Below are positions 7,613 to 16,149 of a stretch of DNA of 37,623 nucleotides, in pieces. Both the position numbers and the translations under genes were made by a program. Each line of letters begins with the position of its first letter. Positions within the stretch are counted from its first letter, which is position 1. Source of the DNA: an uncultured Enterovibrio sp. (GTDB lineage: Bacteria > Pseudomonadota > Gammaproteobacteria > Enterobacterales > Vibrionaceae); contig CAMRDW010000009.1 of assembly GCA_947041315.1 (NCBI GenBank), positions 1 through 37,623 on the forward strand, written 5' to 3'. The notes below the pieces were generated by a model. It made no database searches and was not told the DNA's origin. It saw only the letters and a program-made list of their open reading frames with translations.

Positions 7613-8215
7613 TTAAAGAAGCTTTTTTACCTTGCGGGCGGATTCTGCAAAACCCACTAATTTCTGTGCGGCCACATCAATAATGCGTTTATAGTCTTCT
7701 ATTGAAAAATAGCCAGGTTCTTTGATTACCTGGTGAATTTCGGAAGGTGCAAACACAATACTATTTTGCGGAACTAATGTAGTGCTCACAACTTGACCAT
7801 GTTCCATTGCAATAAGAATACGCATTCTTGTCGCTTGAAGTGTGTTTGTGGTTTTTTCGCTTTGTATTCCAGAAGATGCCTTTGCAACTAGCTCTGAAAG
7901 TTCATTAAACTTATATATAAAAGCTTCTTTAATCGCTGCCGCTTTCTTTCCAGTAAAGCCCATCACAATGAACATAAAGCCATCTTTTGTTATTTCGTAT
8001 AAAGGCAAATTACGGCCTGTATTATCACGATATTCACTGGGCTGAAAATTGAGCTCAGTGAATTCAGCTGAACATTGAAGCGCTTCAATTTTCTGAATAA
8101 CGTTTTTGTGAAGCTTTCCGAATGCCTCGGCAATTTTGAGAGAATTGGTTTTAGGTTCGCCGTTTTGACTTGTGATTGCATCTAAGGGAAGAAGATGAAG
8201 AATTTTATTGATCAT
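7613..8215 (-). CDS. rha: Rha family phage regulatory protein
   Basis: 200 aa from the ATG preceded by CAGGAGCTCATC, a strong SD; the ORF-track start is 11 codons upstream and lacks one. The N-terminal 100 residues match the pRha pattern: SLKIAEAFGKLHKNVIQKIE, then DNTGRNLPLYEITKDGFMFI and VMGFTGKKAAAIKEAFIYKF. Rha proteins are phage regulators that interfere with growth in hosts lacking IHF. The C-terminal half (TRMRILIAMEHGQVVSTTLV) is less clear. It interrupts the T-U order and has its own SD and terminator, as expected of an independently acquired moron. A TTGACA lies upstream near 8265, but no good -10 was seen. Confidence 0.82.
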   Translation of the reverse strand: MINKILHLLPLDAITSQNGEPKTNSLKIAEAFGKLHKNVIQKIEALQCSAEFTELNFQPSEYRDNTGRNLPLYEITKDGFMFIVMGFTGKKAAAIKEAFIYKFNELSELVAKASSGIQSEKTTNTLQATRMRILIAMEHGQVVSTTLVPQNSIVFAPSEIHQVIKEPGYFSIEDYKRIIDVAAQKLVGFAESARKVKKLL

Positions 8216-8355
8216 GATGAGCTCCTGTAATGATCTTTTAATCACCACACAGAGGTGTCAATCTGCTGGGTGGCGAACTGAACAAGGTTGACACTACCGC
8301 TACAGGAACGGCCAGCTTACGCTGCCTCGCCCAGCCCACCATAGATTCAGATGTG

Positions 8356-8523
8356 CTAAAGCTTACGCATAAAAAATCCAGCAACAAAGCTGACGACAAT
8401 GCGCCTGTAATCGTTCGGGGTGTCAATCCCGGCACCAGATTTTGCCAGTGCAAGCGCAGAATATGTTGAAACTGATACAAGGTCAATGTTTTTTGCGTTA
8501 CTCGTAACGCGCTTAAAAAGCAT
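8356..8523 (-). CDS. Possible small phage protein after the tape measure gene
   Basis: 55 aa from the ATG four bases after the tape-measure stop: MLFKRVTSNAKNIDLVSVST at the start and RRIVVSFVAGFFMRKL at the end. It is compact and mixed in composition, and occupies most of the gap between T and the Rha gene. There is no evident SD, so it would rely on coupling. The overlapping frame 8238-8486 looks less like a protein. No family is recognised. Confidence 0.35.
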   Translation of the reverse strand: MLFKRVTSNAKNIDLVSVSTYSALALAKSGAGIDTPNDYRRIVVSFVAGFFMRKL

Positions 8524-8527
8524 CAAT

Positions 8528-11047
8528 TTAATCGATATCAATGCCAGATGTAGCCAATCGAGTAGAGATGGTATTAGCGCCCATAATACGAGGATATTGC
8601 TGATTCATTTGCGTGATGACCTGCTGCGCTATAGAAACCTCATCCATGCCCTGTGACGGGTTTACCGTAATGACGGGCGCAAAATTAACGGGTGCCATTG
8701 TATACGAGTCATTTTTAATTTGTTCCGCTTGCGCGATTTTCACTTCAATCATGTCATTCGTAGCAATTTTATTTGCAGCATGCTCACCCATTTTTTCTCC
8801 GGCATAGCTTCCGACCATTGACCCAATAAAACCGCCGACAGATGTTCCTATTCCAGGCAAAATAAACGTGCCTATTGCAGCACCAATCGACGTGCCAAGC
8901 ACGGATCCACTGAGATCACCCAACGCCCCACCAGCCGCTACCGTATCCTCGCTTTTGATTGCAGCTGCGAGCGTAACACCCGCAGTTAATATGCCTAGAG
9001 GTTTTAATATTTTCCCAAGCATTCCGCCACTACCGTGCATTCCTCCCCTGTCATTATCCCCACCACCACCGCGCATTCCTCCCCTTGCGCTCCTCTCATT
9101 ATCCCCACCACCACCGCGCGTTCCTCCTCTTCCGCCCCTCTCATTATCCCCGCCACCATCACGCATTCCTCTTCGCAGGTTTCGAAGGCGATTTCTGTCA
9201 AGCGTATTTCCAAGAAGAAGCCCTGCCGCCGATGTCGCCATAATAATTGCTTTTAACGCAATGAATGCAGCAATCCCCCCCCCAAGAGCTCCCGTAATAT
9301 CTTTGTTTTCTTCAACAAGTTCTCTTAACCCATCAACAAAATTACCTAAAGGGGGCAAAACAGCATTGAGGACCGGTAACATTGAATCACCAACCACGAT
9401 TGATAGGTTTGTTAATTTAGTTGTAAATGTTGACCATTCAATCTGAGATGTTGCTATCCGTGTTCGAAATTCATGCTCAATAGATGCAAGATGTATCTTG
9501 TCTCCCTGACGCGCAAATTTAAGCGTTTTTTCAAGGTTGGCGGTGTTATTCGCTAGCGATGCAACCGCCCCTTTAACTTCTTCACCGAAAATGCTACTGA
9601 TCAGCGCAGATTGATCTTCTTCATCAGCTTCTTTGATTGCTTCAAGCACATAGGTTAACGTGCCACTCGCATCAGTTTGCATGTCTGCGCTAATGTCCTC
9701 TGCATTTAAACCAATATGTGCATAAGACAGTTTTTGAGCGCGCGTTGCCGCAAACCCCGCAGACAATCGCCCGCTAATGTTTTTTAATGCAGTAGCAGAA
9801 CGCTCTTCGCCCATTCCGTTTGATAAAAGAGATGCGACAAGTGCAGTGGCCTCTTCGATGGAAAATCCAGAAGATAATGCGCTCGATCCTTCCCTTGCCA
9901 TCACTGCCGCAATGTCTTTCGCATACGCGCCCGAATTATTTGATAAGTGATTCGCGAGGCCTGAAAGAGTTCGGGCGCTATCTTGGGTTAGACCCATTGA
10001 CGATTTAAAGATCGCCATCGTCTCACCCGCTGTCGCTGCATCAATATCAAATGCAACACCCATCTTCACTGAATCGGTAACAAAGGCTTTTAGCTCATCG
10101 ATATCCTTGATCCCGCTTTGCGCGCCACTGGCCAGCATTGAATTCACGTCCGTTGCGCTCATTCCCGCGCCAGCCTTGCTTGCAGAGAAATTTAAAGACC
10201 AGCTCTTTAGCTCTTCAAGTTGCTTGGGTGTTGAATCGAGCACTTTGGCGACATTGGCAAAAGAAGACTCGTTTTCCATACCCCTTGCAATTGAACCAAC
10301 AAGTGGCATCGCTTGCATTGCAAGGCCGCCTGCGTCCCCCGCAAGTTGTCCTAGACCTTGCTGACGAGTATCAATGCGGCTTTGGACGGTTTGCATCTCT
10401 TGAAGTCGGCGCGTTTGTTGCGCTAATCGCTCAGATGCACGTTCAGCGATTTGAGCCAATCGTGCCTGTTCCGACGCAAGCTCACGTGTTTCAACACCGG
10501 TTCTTCGAAGTTCACTCCGCAAAGCCCGCGCACGAGCTATTTGCGCCGCTTTTCGGCTTGTTAACGTTTCAACAGAGCGTCCCGCCCTTGCATGCGCCGC
10601 GCCAAGCCCAAGGAGCGCGGTTCTTCCTTCATCTGCTTCTTGATTCAAGCTTGAAAGCCTACGCTCAGCAAGCGCTAATTTTTCACGTAAATCAGATGCG
10701 CCGTCTTCCCCCGCCTCTTCCATTGCAGCGTTAAGGCGCGAGATTTCGCGCTGTGTTGCTTTGGTTTCATTTCGAAGCGCTTTGTTCTTATCTTTTTGAG
10801 ATTCAATCTCACGCCCGAGCTCTTGGTGTTTTGTTTTAGATTTATCTAATTGATCGCCCAGGCGCGCGATGCTTTTGCGCGTTTTATCAAAAGAATCTGC
10901 TTTTTTAACCTGCGCGTTAAGCTCGCGAAATGCCTGACGGCTTTCTTCTGTTTCTCTCGTTAGACGCTCTGTTGCTGCCGTGGCGGAACGAATATTTCCT
11001 AGGCCATTAACGGCGGCATCAATAGCGAAACGAATTCTTTCACTCAT
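8528..11047 (-). CDS. T: Phage tail tape measure protein (gpT-like)
   Basis: 839 aa. The first ~220 residues are strongly coiled-coil (repeated Arg/Glu/Gln heptads such as LNAQVKKADSFDKTRKSIAR). The core ~270-500 is a TP901-type tape measure region (SALSSGFSIEEATALVASLL, then GEERSATALKNISGRLSAGF). Hydrophobic Gly/Ala segments follow near 575-610 and 690-770. Between them lies a low-complexity Gly/Arg/Asp repeat (GGGGDNERS variants). The protein sets tail length and passes into the cell with DNA ejection. It overlaps the stop of E'. Confidence 0.92.
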   Translation of the reverse strand: MSERIRFAIDAAVNGLGNIRSATAATERLTRETEESRQAFRELNAQVKKADSFDKTRKSIARLGDQLDKSKTKHQELGREIESQKDKNKALRNETKATQREISRLNAAMEEAGEDGASDLREKLALAERRLSSLNQEADEGRTALLGLGAAHARAGRSVETLTSRKAAQIARARALRSELRRTGVETRELASEQARLAQIAERASERLAQQTRRLQEMQTVQSRIDTRQQGLGQLAGDAGGLAMQAMPLVGSIARGMENESSFANVAKVLDSTPKQLEELKSWSLNFSASKAGAGMSATDVNSMLASGAQSGIKDIDELKAFVTDSVKMGVAFDIDAATAGETMAIFKSSMGLTQDSARTLSGLANHLSNNSGAYAKDIAAVMAREGSSALSSGFSIEEATALVASLLSNGMGEERSATALKNISGRLSAGFAATRAQKLSYAHIGLNAEDISADMQTDASGTLTYVLEAIKEADEEDQSALISSIFGEEVKGAVASLANNTANLEKTLKFARQGDKIHLASIEHEFRTRIATSQIEWSTFTTKLTNLSIVVGDSMLPVLNAVLPPLGNFVDGLRELVEENKDITGALGGGIAAFIALKAIIMATSAAGLLLGNTLDRNRLRNLRRGMRDGGGDNERGGRGGTRGGGGDNERSARGGMRGGGGDNDRGGMHGSGGMLGKILKPLGILTAGVTLAAAIKSEDTVAAGGALGDLSGSVLGTSIGAAIGTFILPGIGTSVGGFIGSMVGSYAGEKMGEHAANKIATNDMIEVKIAQAEQIKNDSYTMAPVNFAPVITVNPSQGMDEVSIAQQVITQMNQQYPRIMGANTISTRLATSGIDID

Positions 11048-11205
11048 TTTTTAACCCCTAGTTTTGCAAGGATCAAGCTGTATCGGCGCAATGCATCATC
11101 TTGTTTCCAGCTGCGCACTTCTGCTTCAGATGTATTACGATACATAGGAATGAGATCAATCAGCGCTTCGCAGTCGCTTTGGGAAAGAAAGCCGCCGATT
11201 GCGTA
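11044..11205 (-). CDS. E': gpE' extension, read by -1 frameshift from gpE
   Basis: In the -1 frame from the slippery site, 53 codons follow without a stop: YAIGGFLSQSDCEALIDLIP at the start and RRYSLILAKLGVKK at the end. The stop overlaps the tape-measure ATG (ATGA). There is no internal start or SD of its own. In P2 the E+E' product is a tail assembly chaperone made by -1 frameshifting between two genes ahead of T, and size and position match. The ORF track missed it. Confidence 0.85.
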   Translation of the reverse strand, partial: YAIGGFLSQSDCEALIDLIPMYRNTSEAEVRSWKQDDALRRYSLILAKLGVKK

Positions 11206-11750
11206 AAAAAATTGCTCACCTGTGGCTTTATAGCCAAATAATCATTCATGGCCATCAAATCGAGATCTTGTTTTTCAAGATTGCAAACCACGCGAAACAT
11301 AAATTCTTCTCGCTCGATTGGATCCAAGATCCCCGCTAACTTTTCGCAATGTCCCACCGTTGGCACTTGGAACCGAATGCGCGTAAATTCCTCGTCTATT
11401 TCATTTTTAAAGGTGAACAACAACTCAAAGGAATACGTTTCACCATTAATCTCATGCCCCGTCAGGAGATTACTTGGTGTGTTAATAAAAACCTGAATGT
11501 CAGACCCCAGCTGATTGAAATCAGGCGCGCGAAAATTTCCAAATTCTTCAATGGAGATATCAGTACATTCAAAAATCGCAGCTTTATATTGAGCAAATGT
11601 TTCAAGCTCTGAGATTTCGTCTTTTTTAATAAATGGCAATTTATTGAATGCACCGAATGTAATGGGCTTAATGACGATCTCATGAGAACCCCCTCTCCCA
11701 AAAAATGGCAAGGTTGACGTTCTTTTGGTTTCTGATTTTGATTCTTTCAT
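11160..11750 (-). CDS. E: P2 gpE-like tail assembly chaperone
   Basis: 196 aa in zero frame, longer than P2 gpE. The body (EIVIKPITFGAFNKLPFIKK; RFQVPTVGHCEKLAGILDPI) fits a tail assembly chaperone of contractile phages, with a region resembling the phage tail assembly chaperone fold. Termination in zero frame gives the short product; a -1 slip at 11205-11211 gives a fusion of about 233 residues. The gene follows the terminator after the 40-aa ORF. Confidence 0.78.
   Translation of the reverse strand: MKESKSETKRTSTLPFFGRGGSHEIVIKPITFGAFNKLPFIKKDEISELETFAQYKAAIFECTDISIEEFGNFRAPDFNQLGSDIQVFINTPSNLLTGHEINGETYSFELLFTFKNEIDEEFTRIRFQVPTVGHCEKLAGILDPIEREEFMFRVVCNLEKQDLDLMAMNDYLAIKPQVSNFFTQSAAFFPKATAKR
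11205..11211 (-). promoter_or_regulatory. Programmed -1 ribosomal frameshift site (T TTT TTT)
   Basis: The minus strand reads AAT TTT TTT ACG in the E frame, a perfect X XXY YYZ heptamer of seven T. Shifting back by one gives TTT TTT TAC GCA and opens the E' frame. A downstream stimulatory structure was not worked out. Confidence 0.82.
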
Positions 11751-11763
11751 TTTATTTTTCCCA

Positions 11764-11785
11764 TAAAAAAAGGGGCAAAAGCCCC
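11764..11785 (-). terminator. Intrinsic terminator between FII/orf40 and E
   Basis: GGGGC-AAAA-GCCCC (11772-11785) is followed on the minus strand by eight T. It lies in the middle of the tail operon. It may set the ratio of tail tube and sheath to downstream genes, or be overridden by the Q-like antiterminator. Confidence 0.7.
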
Positions 11786-11805
11786 ATTAAAATATTTTCC
11801 TGCAA

Positions 11806-11928
11806 TTAGAAGAATGAAATCAGATACAAAACCGCTTCAATTGCAGCCCATCCAATCACCATTATGATTAAAGAAAAGATAAAAAGATGTGAGCGCCAAT
11901 TTTCAGGAATTAAATCTCTATCAAACAT
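11806..11928 (-). CDS. Small membrane protein between tail tube and chaperone genes
   Basis: 40 aa: MFDRDLIPENWRSHLF then a single hydrophobic helix (IFSLIIMVIGWAAIEAVLYL). It starts with TAATG overlap on the FII stop, a typical coupled phage arrangement, and was too short for the ORF track. No family is recognised. One transmembrane segment with a charged N-terminal part suggests an inner-membrane peptide. Confidence 0.6.
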   Translation of the reverse strand: MFDRDLIPENWRSHLFIFSLIIMVIGWAAIEAVLYLISFF

Positions 11929-12416
11929 TAAAGGATCCCCGCTTGCCCCATTAAATTCTCTCCAAAAATAATGGTTTTACCTGTATCAATATTAATGTCA
12001 TGAATGACGCGGCCTGTATCCGTCATTTTGTACGCCTTGCAGGTGCCTTCAATCGTTACAGAAGGCTTTTCACCCATTTTATAAGCATCTTTTTTTACGC
12101 TTTTAATGATCGCATAGAGAGAATGCTCTTCAACGTAAATAAGCCCTTCTGTATTTTTCCCACGCTCCATGACATTAAGCTGCCCTGGTCTCATTAAAAA
12201 TTTTCCAAAGGCGACAGACAAACCACCATGATCACCACGCAATTTAAGCGTGAAGGAAAGCTTTTCAAGAGCAACGGCATCTTCACTGCCCACAAACGAT
12301 CCTTCAGATTCTGACATTTTGAACGTGATTTCTGGGGGCATAAATTCACTGATTTCATTCATTAAAGGAATGCTTTCTAGCATTGCCGTCAATCGAATTC
12401 TAATCCTGTCAGCCAT
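11928..12416 (-). CDS. FII: P2 gpFII-like tail tube protein
   Basis: 162 aa, near the family length. MADRIRIRLTAMLESIPLMN, the middle SFTLKLRGDHGGLSVAFGKF and the end DTGRVIHDINIDTGKTIIFG correspond to the phage major tail tube family. It stacks as hexamers inside the sheath. It lies directly after FI with a short overlap. Confidence 0.9.
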   Translation of the reverse strand: MADRIRIRLTAMLESIPLMNEISEFMPPEITFKMSESEGSFVGSEDAVALEKLSFTLKLRGDHGGLSVAFGKFLMRPGQLNVMERGKNTEGLIYVEEHSLYAIIKSVKKDAYKMGEKPSVTIEGTCKAYKMTDTGRVIHDINIDTGKTIIFGENLMGQAGIL

Positions 12417-13573
12417 TACACTATCTCCTCAAGCCATGATTTAATTAAGCCGTTATCAACACTCATTTCATAGATCATGTGTTCATTCGGAGAATAACGA
12501 CCGTAATTAATACACATAAACCAACGTCCTGATGTGTAGTTTTCAACGCTGTTCTTATCTGGGTGCAAGAATGCATTAAATGCGGGGATCACGCCTTCTG
12601 CAACAAGCCCTTGCCCCCAATTTGTAAGTCGCTCAACAACTTGCTTCATAAAATCTTCTGTGAGCAATTTACCAAGCAAAGGTTGGCTTGTTTCTTCTAA
12701 TTTTCGCGCCATAAGATCTTCAAGGCCAACATGGGCAATAAATCGCCCCGTGTTTGTGCGATTACCAATAATTGAATAACCGCCCATACGAGATCGGGCA
12801 ATTGTCACGACGCCGTGCTTGTTTAAAAAATTGGCCTGGGTTGTTTTATCGTTGATTTTATACGACACATTTCGCGCTGTTTCATCACACAAAACGCCGC
12901 AATTTTGCGGGCTTTCATGCCCCTTAACAGAAGCCATCGCAGCAACCAAAGCAATGGACGCGGGCATTAAAAGCTGCGCGCCGTCATAGGTTTTCAGAAA
13001 CCAGGGATCGATAATGCAGAGCTTATCCTGCCCTGTTCCTTCAGACCCAAACTGTGATGCAAATTCTGCTGCCGCCATATCGTTGGTGTTGGGGCCATCT
13101 AAAACAGGGCGGCACCGCACATCGCGCCCCATTAATGCTAATTTTTGCGCAACAGGCACTGAAGAAAAACCAGGGCATGCCGTGATCGTCGGGGTTTCAG
13201 CACATGCTTTTGTTGTTTCTAATCCCGTGATCGCACCTGTATCGGGATCAATCCCTCCGATTATGTTGGCCTCTGTTTTTGCGATGCTATTGGCAACGGG
13301 AACAACAGTGACATATAAAATGCACTGAACATATTCAAGAAGATATCGAACAACAAAAGGCAATGTTCCCTCTCTTGTTCCTGTTTTATCTAAAGATAAC
13401 ATGGCATCGGAATAGTTAAAAAGTCGAACGGGCTCATTGATTGGGATCGTCGCATTCGGCGCTGTGCCCGTTAAATGAACGACTTGCAAAGCAAGAGGTC
13501 CCATCGAGACCATGGGCTCAATGGTTCGAACTTCGACGCCATTTAATTCAAAATCTTGGATAGGTGTTAGCAT
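12416..13573 (-). CDS. FI: P2 gpFI-like contractile tail sheath
   Basis: 385 aa. GVEVRTIEPMVSMGPLALQV near the N-terminus, the DPWFLKTYD region, GRDVRCRPVLDGPNTNDMAA, and the closing FMCINYGRYSPNEHMIYEMS fit the sheath family. It contracts to drive the tube through the envelope. The start overlaps the previous stop as TAATG. Confidence 0.9.
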   Translation of the reverse strand: MLTPIQDFELNGVEVRTIEPMVSMGPLALQVVHLTGTAPNATIPINEPVRLFNYSDAMLSLDKTGTREGTLPFVVRYLLEYVQCILYVTVVPVANSIAKTEANIIGGIDPDTGAITGLETTKACAETPTITACPGFSSVPVAQKLALMGRDVRCRPVLDGPNTNDMAAAEFASQFGSEGTGQDKLCIIDPWFLKTYDGAQLLMPASIALVAAMASVKGHESPQNCGVLCDETARNVSYKINDKTTQANFLNKHGVVTIARSRMGGYSIIGNRTNTGRFIAHVGLEDLMARKLEETSQPLLGKLLTEDFMKQVVERLTNWGQGLVAEGVIPAFNAFLHPDKNSVENYTSGRWFMCINYGRYSPNEHMIYEMSVDNGLIKSWLEEIV

Positions 13574-13797
13574 TATTTTTCACTCTCACAATCTAAAATC
13601 TTTCTCGTTTCAGTTAAGACCCCGTGACTTAGAAAAGAATCTGGCAACGCTGGTCCTACTTTCCCGCACAATATAAACATCTGGCTTTGCGCCAAAGTTA
13701 GTTGAATCGTTTTTTCTTCAGGCATTACCCATCGCGAATTCAGCCTAAATGGGTTTAAAATTGGATAATCTAATATCGGGTGTTTTTTATTTATCAT
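13573..13797 (-). CDS. Hypothetical protein between tail fibre assembly and sheath genes
   Basis: 74 aa: MINKKHPILDYPILNPFRLN at the start, TIQLTLAQSQMFILCGKV in the middle. The reading frame is packed between a fibre-assembly-like gene and the sheath, with a TAATG junction to FI, which supports its being real. No family is recognised. A role in fibre or host-range variation is possible but only from position. Confidence 0.55.
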   Translation of the reverse strand: MINKKHPILDYPILNPFRLNSRWVMPEEKTIQLTLAQSQMFILCGKVGPALPDSFLSHGVLTETRKILDCESEK

Positions 13798-13839
13798 TAT
13801 TTGTCACTCAAAAAAACAAAGCTAAACGAATTTTCATTT

Positions 13840-14400
13840 TTATAAAACAGGATCAGGCCAAGGATTCTCGTCTTGTATTTTCTTCCTCAAGAAAATAGCT
13901 TGCCTTTCTATATTTAGCGCTTCTTCAAGAGATGACTTTGTTTTTATAATCCGCTTAATTTGCGCTTCTTGAAGAAACGGATCAACTATTTCAGAGTATA
14001 AATCACGCCGCTTATTATCAATTTCATTGAATTTACTTATATATTCCGCGCGTTTGTTTTTAATCCATTTGTCATTAATAAACTCATCAAACTGTGACGT
14101 TGGGATTTGCTCTGTCCATTTATCTTGAATTAAACCAAGCTCACGAACAGTGCTTTTTTTATTGCAATTTGATTTTAAATATATCGTTTTACCTCGGTTG
14201 TCTTCGATGTATTCTGAACCTATTGCAATCTCATTTAAATCTAATTTTGCAAGAACAGCAAAACCCTTTTTTTCTTCGAGTGGTTTAATGATCAGCGCGT
14301 CTCTTGGTATATGATAAACGCCCCCTCGGAATTCTGGAAAAATAGGTTCTAAATTAATTTCTTTTGTTTCTTTATTTACTGCCCAATACATTTTTTTCAT
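13840..14400 (-). CDS. G: Tail fibre assembly-like protein (gpG position)
   Basis: 186 aa. The N-terminal MYWAVNKETKEINLEPIFPE resembles the opening of fibre assembly chaperones. The middle is helical and charged. The end ENPWPDP recalls the WP-rich ending of that family. It overlaps the fibre gene stop by ATGA and follows it, as G follows H in P2. Such proteins help trimerise fibres. Assignment depends mostly on position and ends. Confidence 0.6.
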   Translation of the reverse strand: MKKMYWAVNKETKEINLEPIFPEFRGGVYHIPRDALIIKPLEEKKGFAVLAKLDLNEIAIGSEYIEDNRGKTIYLKSNCNKKSTVRELGLIQDKWTEQIPTSQFDEFINDKWIKNKRAEYISKFNEIDNKRRDLYSEIVDPFLQEAQIKRIIKTKSSLEEALNIERQAIFLRKKIQDENPWPDPVL

Positions 14401-15590
14401 ATTGCTATCGCCATTGCTCTTGCTACGTTACGTGAAACAGAATCAAATGAAACGATATCAACAGATTCAGTATTCATTCCATCTCTAGCTAAATTACCGC
14501 GATTTCCAGAATCCAGCGTTTTTGTTGAGAGACCTTCTGTTCTGCTAATATGAGCGACTGCATCTCCCCAGGATGATGCACGAGCACCGCCGCCATTTGA
14601 TCTTTCAAAATAATGATGGCGTGAAGACAGTTGTTTTGAGTTAATTGTGCGCAAAGGATCTAGCCCTTTCTCTTGATCTAGAACACGCAAGAACTCACCT
14701 CTTATATCCCCTGTATTTATCAATCCGTTATTAACAAGATAAGGGTAAATTTCAGATAAGCGCCAGTAAACAACAGCGGGCAAATCCGCACCAATTTCCA
14801 TCACGGCCCATTCCGGTGCTTTTTTATCAATCCAGAAAAATGGCATTCCTGTGATTTCTGATTTATATTCAATCCACCAGAAAGGCGCATTTGAATCTTC
14901 CCATCCGTCGTGTCTATTTGATATGTTATTCGGATCTATTCCTTTGCAAGTTAAATTAGGGCCTGCATACATTTGCATTATTTTAAGTTGTTCATTAATG
15001 ATCGTTGTGCATATTTCGCCAGTTCTATAAGTCCTCTTCTCGTCATAAGCTAGAAATTGACAATCAAGCTTCAGCTTATTTATTTCATCAGCTAAGTCTT
15101 CTTGCGTTGCAAGAAGAATAGATTGATCAATTGTAAAGTTAACAACTTCTGCATTCAAAGTTCGAAAGCGCATTCGAATAATATAACTTTTAGACTCTCC
15201 CTCGGTGACTAAATGAAAATCCGTTGGAACTCGTCTATAAGCATAAACAAGCCCGGATTCAAGCAAGCAAGCGGCTTCATTAATCTCATAAGACTGTCCA
15301 TTAATTGAGTGATCTGCTGGGATAGATGCTTGAACAATAAATGCGCCGGGATTTTGAGGGTCTGATTTAACTGAACACTTAAATCTACCCTCCATTCCAT
15401 ATCCATCTATTAAATTTTTAACATCAACAGGTGATTGATTATCGGGTAATTTTCCGCGCCCAATTTCGATATATTTAATATCTAACGTTGTATTTTGTTC
15501 TTTTGCTTCTGCTTCTTTATTAAGTCCCAGCGTCGTCAAATAGCAACGATAATCCTTACTTTGTAGCTCTTCAAGTTGTGTTTTTATCAT
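14397..15590 (-). CDS. H: Tail fibre protein (gpH position)
   Basis: 397 aa, shorter than P2 gpH. The N-terminal ~160 residues resemble the DUF3751 fibre attachment domain: YLTTLGLNKEAEAKEQNTTL, then KYIEIGRGKLPDN. The end (LARDGMNTESVDIVSFDSVS) is likely the receptor-facing part and has no recognisable family. It binds the host surface and decides host range. It overlaps gene I by 20 nt. Confidence 0.75.
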   Translation of the reverse strand: MIKTQLEELQSKDYRCYLTTLGLNKEAEAKEQNTTLDIKYIEIGRGKLPDNQSPVDVKNLIDGYGMEGRFKCSVKSDPQNPGAFIVQASIPADHSINGQSYEINEAACLLESGLVYAYRRVPTDFHLVTEGESKSYIIRMRFRTLNAEVVNFTIDQSILLATQEDLADEINKLKLDCQFLAYDEKRTYRTGEICTTIINEQLKIMQMYAGPNLTCKGIDPNNISNRHDGWEDSNAPFWWIEYKSEITGMPFFWIDKKAPEWAVMEIGADLPAVVYWRLSEIYPYLVNNGLINTGDIRGEFLRVLDQEKGLDPLRTINSKQLSSRHHYFERSNGGGARASSWGDAVAHISRTEGLSTKTLDSGNRGNLARDGMNTESVDIVSFDSVSRNVARAMAIAI

Positions 15591-16149
15591 TCGCTTTCTC
15601 TTTTTTTTCTAAAAAATAAGGCTGACAATCCAAAATAACCCCTGTCTCATTGAGGATACCCGGATATATTTGTGAATTAGAAGATCTCACAAGGCGTAAA
15701 TCAAGCGTGTCTCGCTCAGATTTATAAGCCCCTGCTCGCGAATTAAGTCTCAATTGAATTTCACCAGAGAGCGATTCTTTTTCTAATTCAGCGGAAATAA
15801 CCAAGGAATAAGGCAAGGGTGAACGCTCAACATCAGCTTTAAACCCCAGCGCTTCAATGGCCATCTTTAAACCAGCGCGAGAACCTGCTTTACTGTGAAT
15901 TTCAAATGCTCTCGCGGTTGTTTCCCGTCGTTGATGCGGCATGTCGATTGGTTGCCAATCTTGCACGCCGCGCTCGCTCGCAAGCAGAGAAACAAATTCT
16001 TCTTGTGTGGTTAAAGGGTTTCTTAGATCTGGGTACGGAGAATGGGCGCTTTCAATTAATTTATGCCAGGCGTATTCAATGGCCTCTTCTAGTGCTGTTC
16101 TGTTTTCAGGTTGAACAGATATAAATTCAACATCATTCGGCTCTAACAT
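15571..16149 (-). CDS. I: P2 gpI-like baseplate protein
   Basis: 192 aa, typical length. NRTALEEAIEYAWHKLIESA, the ERGVQDWQPIDMPHQRRETT motif and HSKAGSRAGLKMAIEALGFK match tail protein I (baseplate wedge). It overlaps J, and the order J-I-H is as in P2. Confidence 0.9.
   Translation of the reverse strand: MLEPNDVEFISVQPENRTALEEAIEYAWHKLIESAHSPYPDLRNPLTTQEEFVSLLASERGVQDWQPIDMPHQRRETTARAFEIHSKAGSRAGLKMAIEALGFKADVERSPLPYSLVISAELEKESLSGEIQLRLNSRAGAYKSERDTLDLRLVRSSNSQIYPGILNETGVILDCQPYFLEKKEKANDKNTT

Noticed and set aside
8868-9446. 192-aa proline-rich ORF on the plus strand
   Set aside because: Antisense shadow of the glycine-rich part of the tape measure gene.
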